This document shows, one piece after another, positions 63,401-64,000 of a stretch of DNA of 64,000 nucleotides. Origin of the DNA: Quillaja saponaria. Taxonomy: Eukaryota; Streptophyta; Magnoliopsida; Fabales; Quillajaceae. Position numbers and translations under genes: made by a program. The notes beneath the pieces are model-generated. The model was given only the letters and a program-made list of their open reading frames with translations. It was not told the DNA's origin and did not search any database. Where the stretch lies: assembly GCA_029379385.1 (NCBI GenBank), contig CM055611.1, positions 3,286,001 through 3,350,000 on the forward strand, in the 5' to 3' direction. How positions within the stretch are numbered: position 1 is the stretch's first letter; every line of letters starts with the position of its first letter.

Positions 63401-63935
63401 TAGGGGTGTCAACGAGCCGAGCCGAGCTTTGGCAAAGCTCGGCTCGGCTCGTCTCACTTTAGGTGGGCTCGAGCTCGGCTCGAGCTCGTCCTAGGCTCGC
63501 GAGCCTAAGCTCGTTAAGGGCTCGCGAGCAAATATTCAAGCTCGGCTCGGCTCGTTAAGGGCTCGTGAAATTTTTTTGAAAATTCTAAAAACGTTTTGTA
63601 GGCAAGGAGAGTCGAACCCAAGACCTCTTAGTGAAAATTTGTGCAGTTTACCACTAAACCAAGTAACAATTTGTGTTAGTTTTGTTGTATATAAATATAT
63701 TTATTATAAATATATATATAAATAATAATAAAATATTATTAAATAATATTAAACGAGCTAGCTCACGAGCTCACGAGCCGAGCTTTGGAAAGATTGAGCT
63801 CGGCTCGTTTTACTAAACGAGCTTAAAATAAAGCTCAAGATCGGCTCGTTTAGAAAACGAGCCGAGCTTGATCCGAGCTCTTAACGAGTAGCTCACGAGC
63901 TGTTCACGAGCTAGCTCGGCTCATTGCCACCCCTA
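63401..63935. mobile_element. hAT-like MITE with 8-bp target duplication
   Basis: Terminal inverted repeats TAGGGGTGTCAA and TTGCCACCCCTA bound a 535-bp element, flanked by the direct repeat ATTATGAT (63393-63400 and 63936-63943). An 8-bp duplication and these termini fit the hAT superfamily. Both halves are built of many GAGCTCG, GGCTCG and CGAGCC motifs, so the arms can pair extensively; the centre is AT-rich. No transposase is encoded. A tRNA-like segment lies inside. Confidence 0.9.
63599..63669 (-). ncRNA. tRNA-like segment inside the hAT-like MITE
   Basis: On the minus strand there is a perfect pol III A box, TGGTTTAGTGG (63661-63651), and a B box, GTTCGACTC (63617-63609), about 34 bp apart, with GGGTTCGACTC as in a T-arm. 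The spacing is like a tRNA. I could not fold a full acceptor stem, so this is a tRNA-derived or tRNA-like sequence, not a confident tRNA gene; no anticodon is assigned. Confidence 0.55.
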
Positions 63936-64000
63936 ATTATGATACTTCTATATATATATATTCACTAAAAAGAACAGCATTTAAAAGAAAAATTAGATAA

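Overview
This is a gene-poor, AT-rich, transposon-dense window of plant nuclear DNA, most likely from a eudicot. The evidence is seven-exon terpene synthase (TPS) genes with GT-AG introns, plant-type L1 and RTE LINEs, CACTA-like, Helitron-like and hAT-like ends, and long LTR-family repeats. The species cannot be named from sequence alone. There is no operon-like or prokaryotic organisation.

The core is a cluster of four same-strand TPS copies plus one fragment, all apparently of the TPS-b type. TPS-A (4889-8183) and TPS-C (46114-49405) are near-identical, as are TPS-B (18992-21764) and TPS-D (52570-55458). Only TPS-C reads through: seven exons, 549 residues, RR(x)8W, RDR and DDLYD present, no visible plastid transit peptide. 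TPS-A has two 1-nt insertions, TPS-B two frameshifts and a deleted TATA region, and TPS-D has lost its start codon and carries several frameshifts, stops and a mutated splice acceptor. A fifth relic (31876-32450) keeps only the end of exon 6 and exon 7. The C and D copies abut at about 51943, so they look like a duplicate of an A...B pair in which the ~7.6 kb between A and B is missing.

Layout. 1-1330: inverted LTR-family repeat. 2897-10706: block A (197-bp tandem repeat, TPS-A, 3' fragment of an ALG10-like gene). 11.4-17.6 kb: nested repeats, including a copia-like relic and a very long hairpin at 15827-16508. 18346-22960: block B. 22961-25053: truncated RTE LINE. 25.3-28.0 kb: duplicated AT-rich Helitron-like DNA. 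28.5-31.0 kb: truncated L1. 31.6-32.5 kb: CACTA-like end fused to the TPS fragment. 33.8-37.4 kb: broken ALG10-like gene. 37.9-43.8 kb: tandem duplication carrying foldback elements with telomere-like cores, one split by a 3.27-kb solo LTR with a 5-bp target duplication. 44.1-51.9 kb: CACTA-like end and block C. 51.9-63.2 kb: block D, interrupted by a 6-kb L1 LINE. 63.4-63.9 kb: hAT-like MITE containing a tRNA-like segment.

The only plausible working host gene is TPS-C. By family it should ionise a prenyl diphosphate (GPP or FPP) and release a volatile or otherwise specialised terpene, probably in the cytosol. Everything else is pseudogene, gene fragment or mobile DNA. The window is mainly a record of repeated duplication and decay of a terpene synthase locus.
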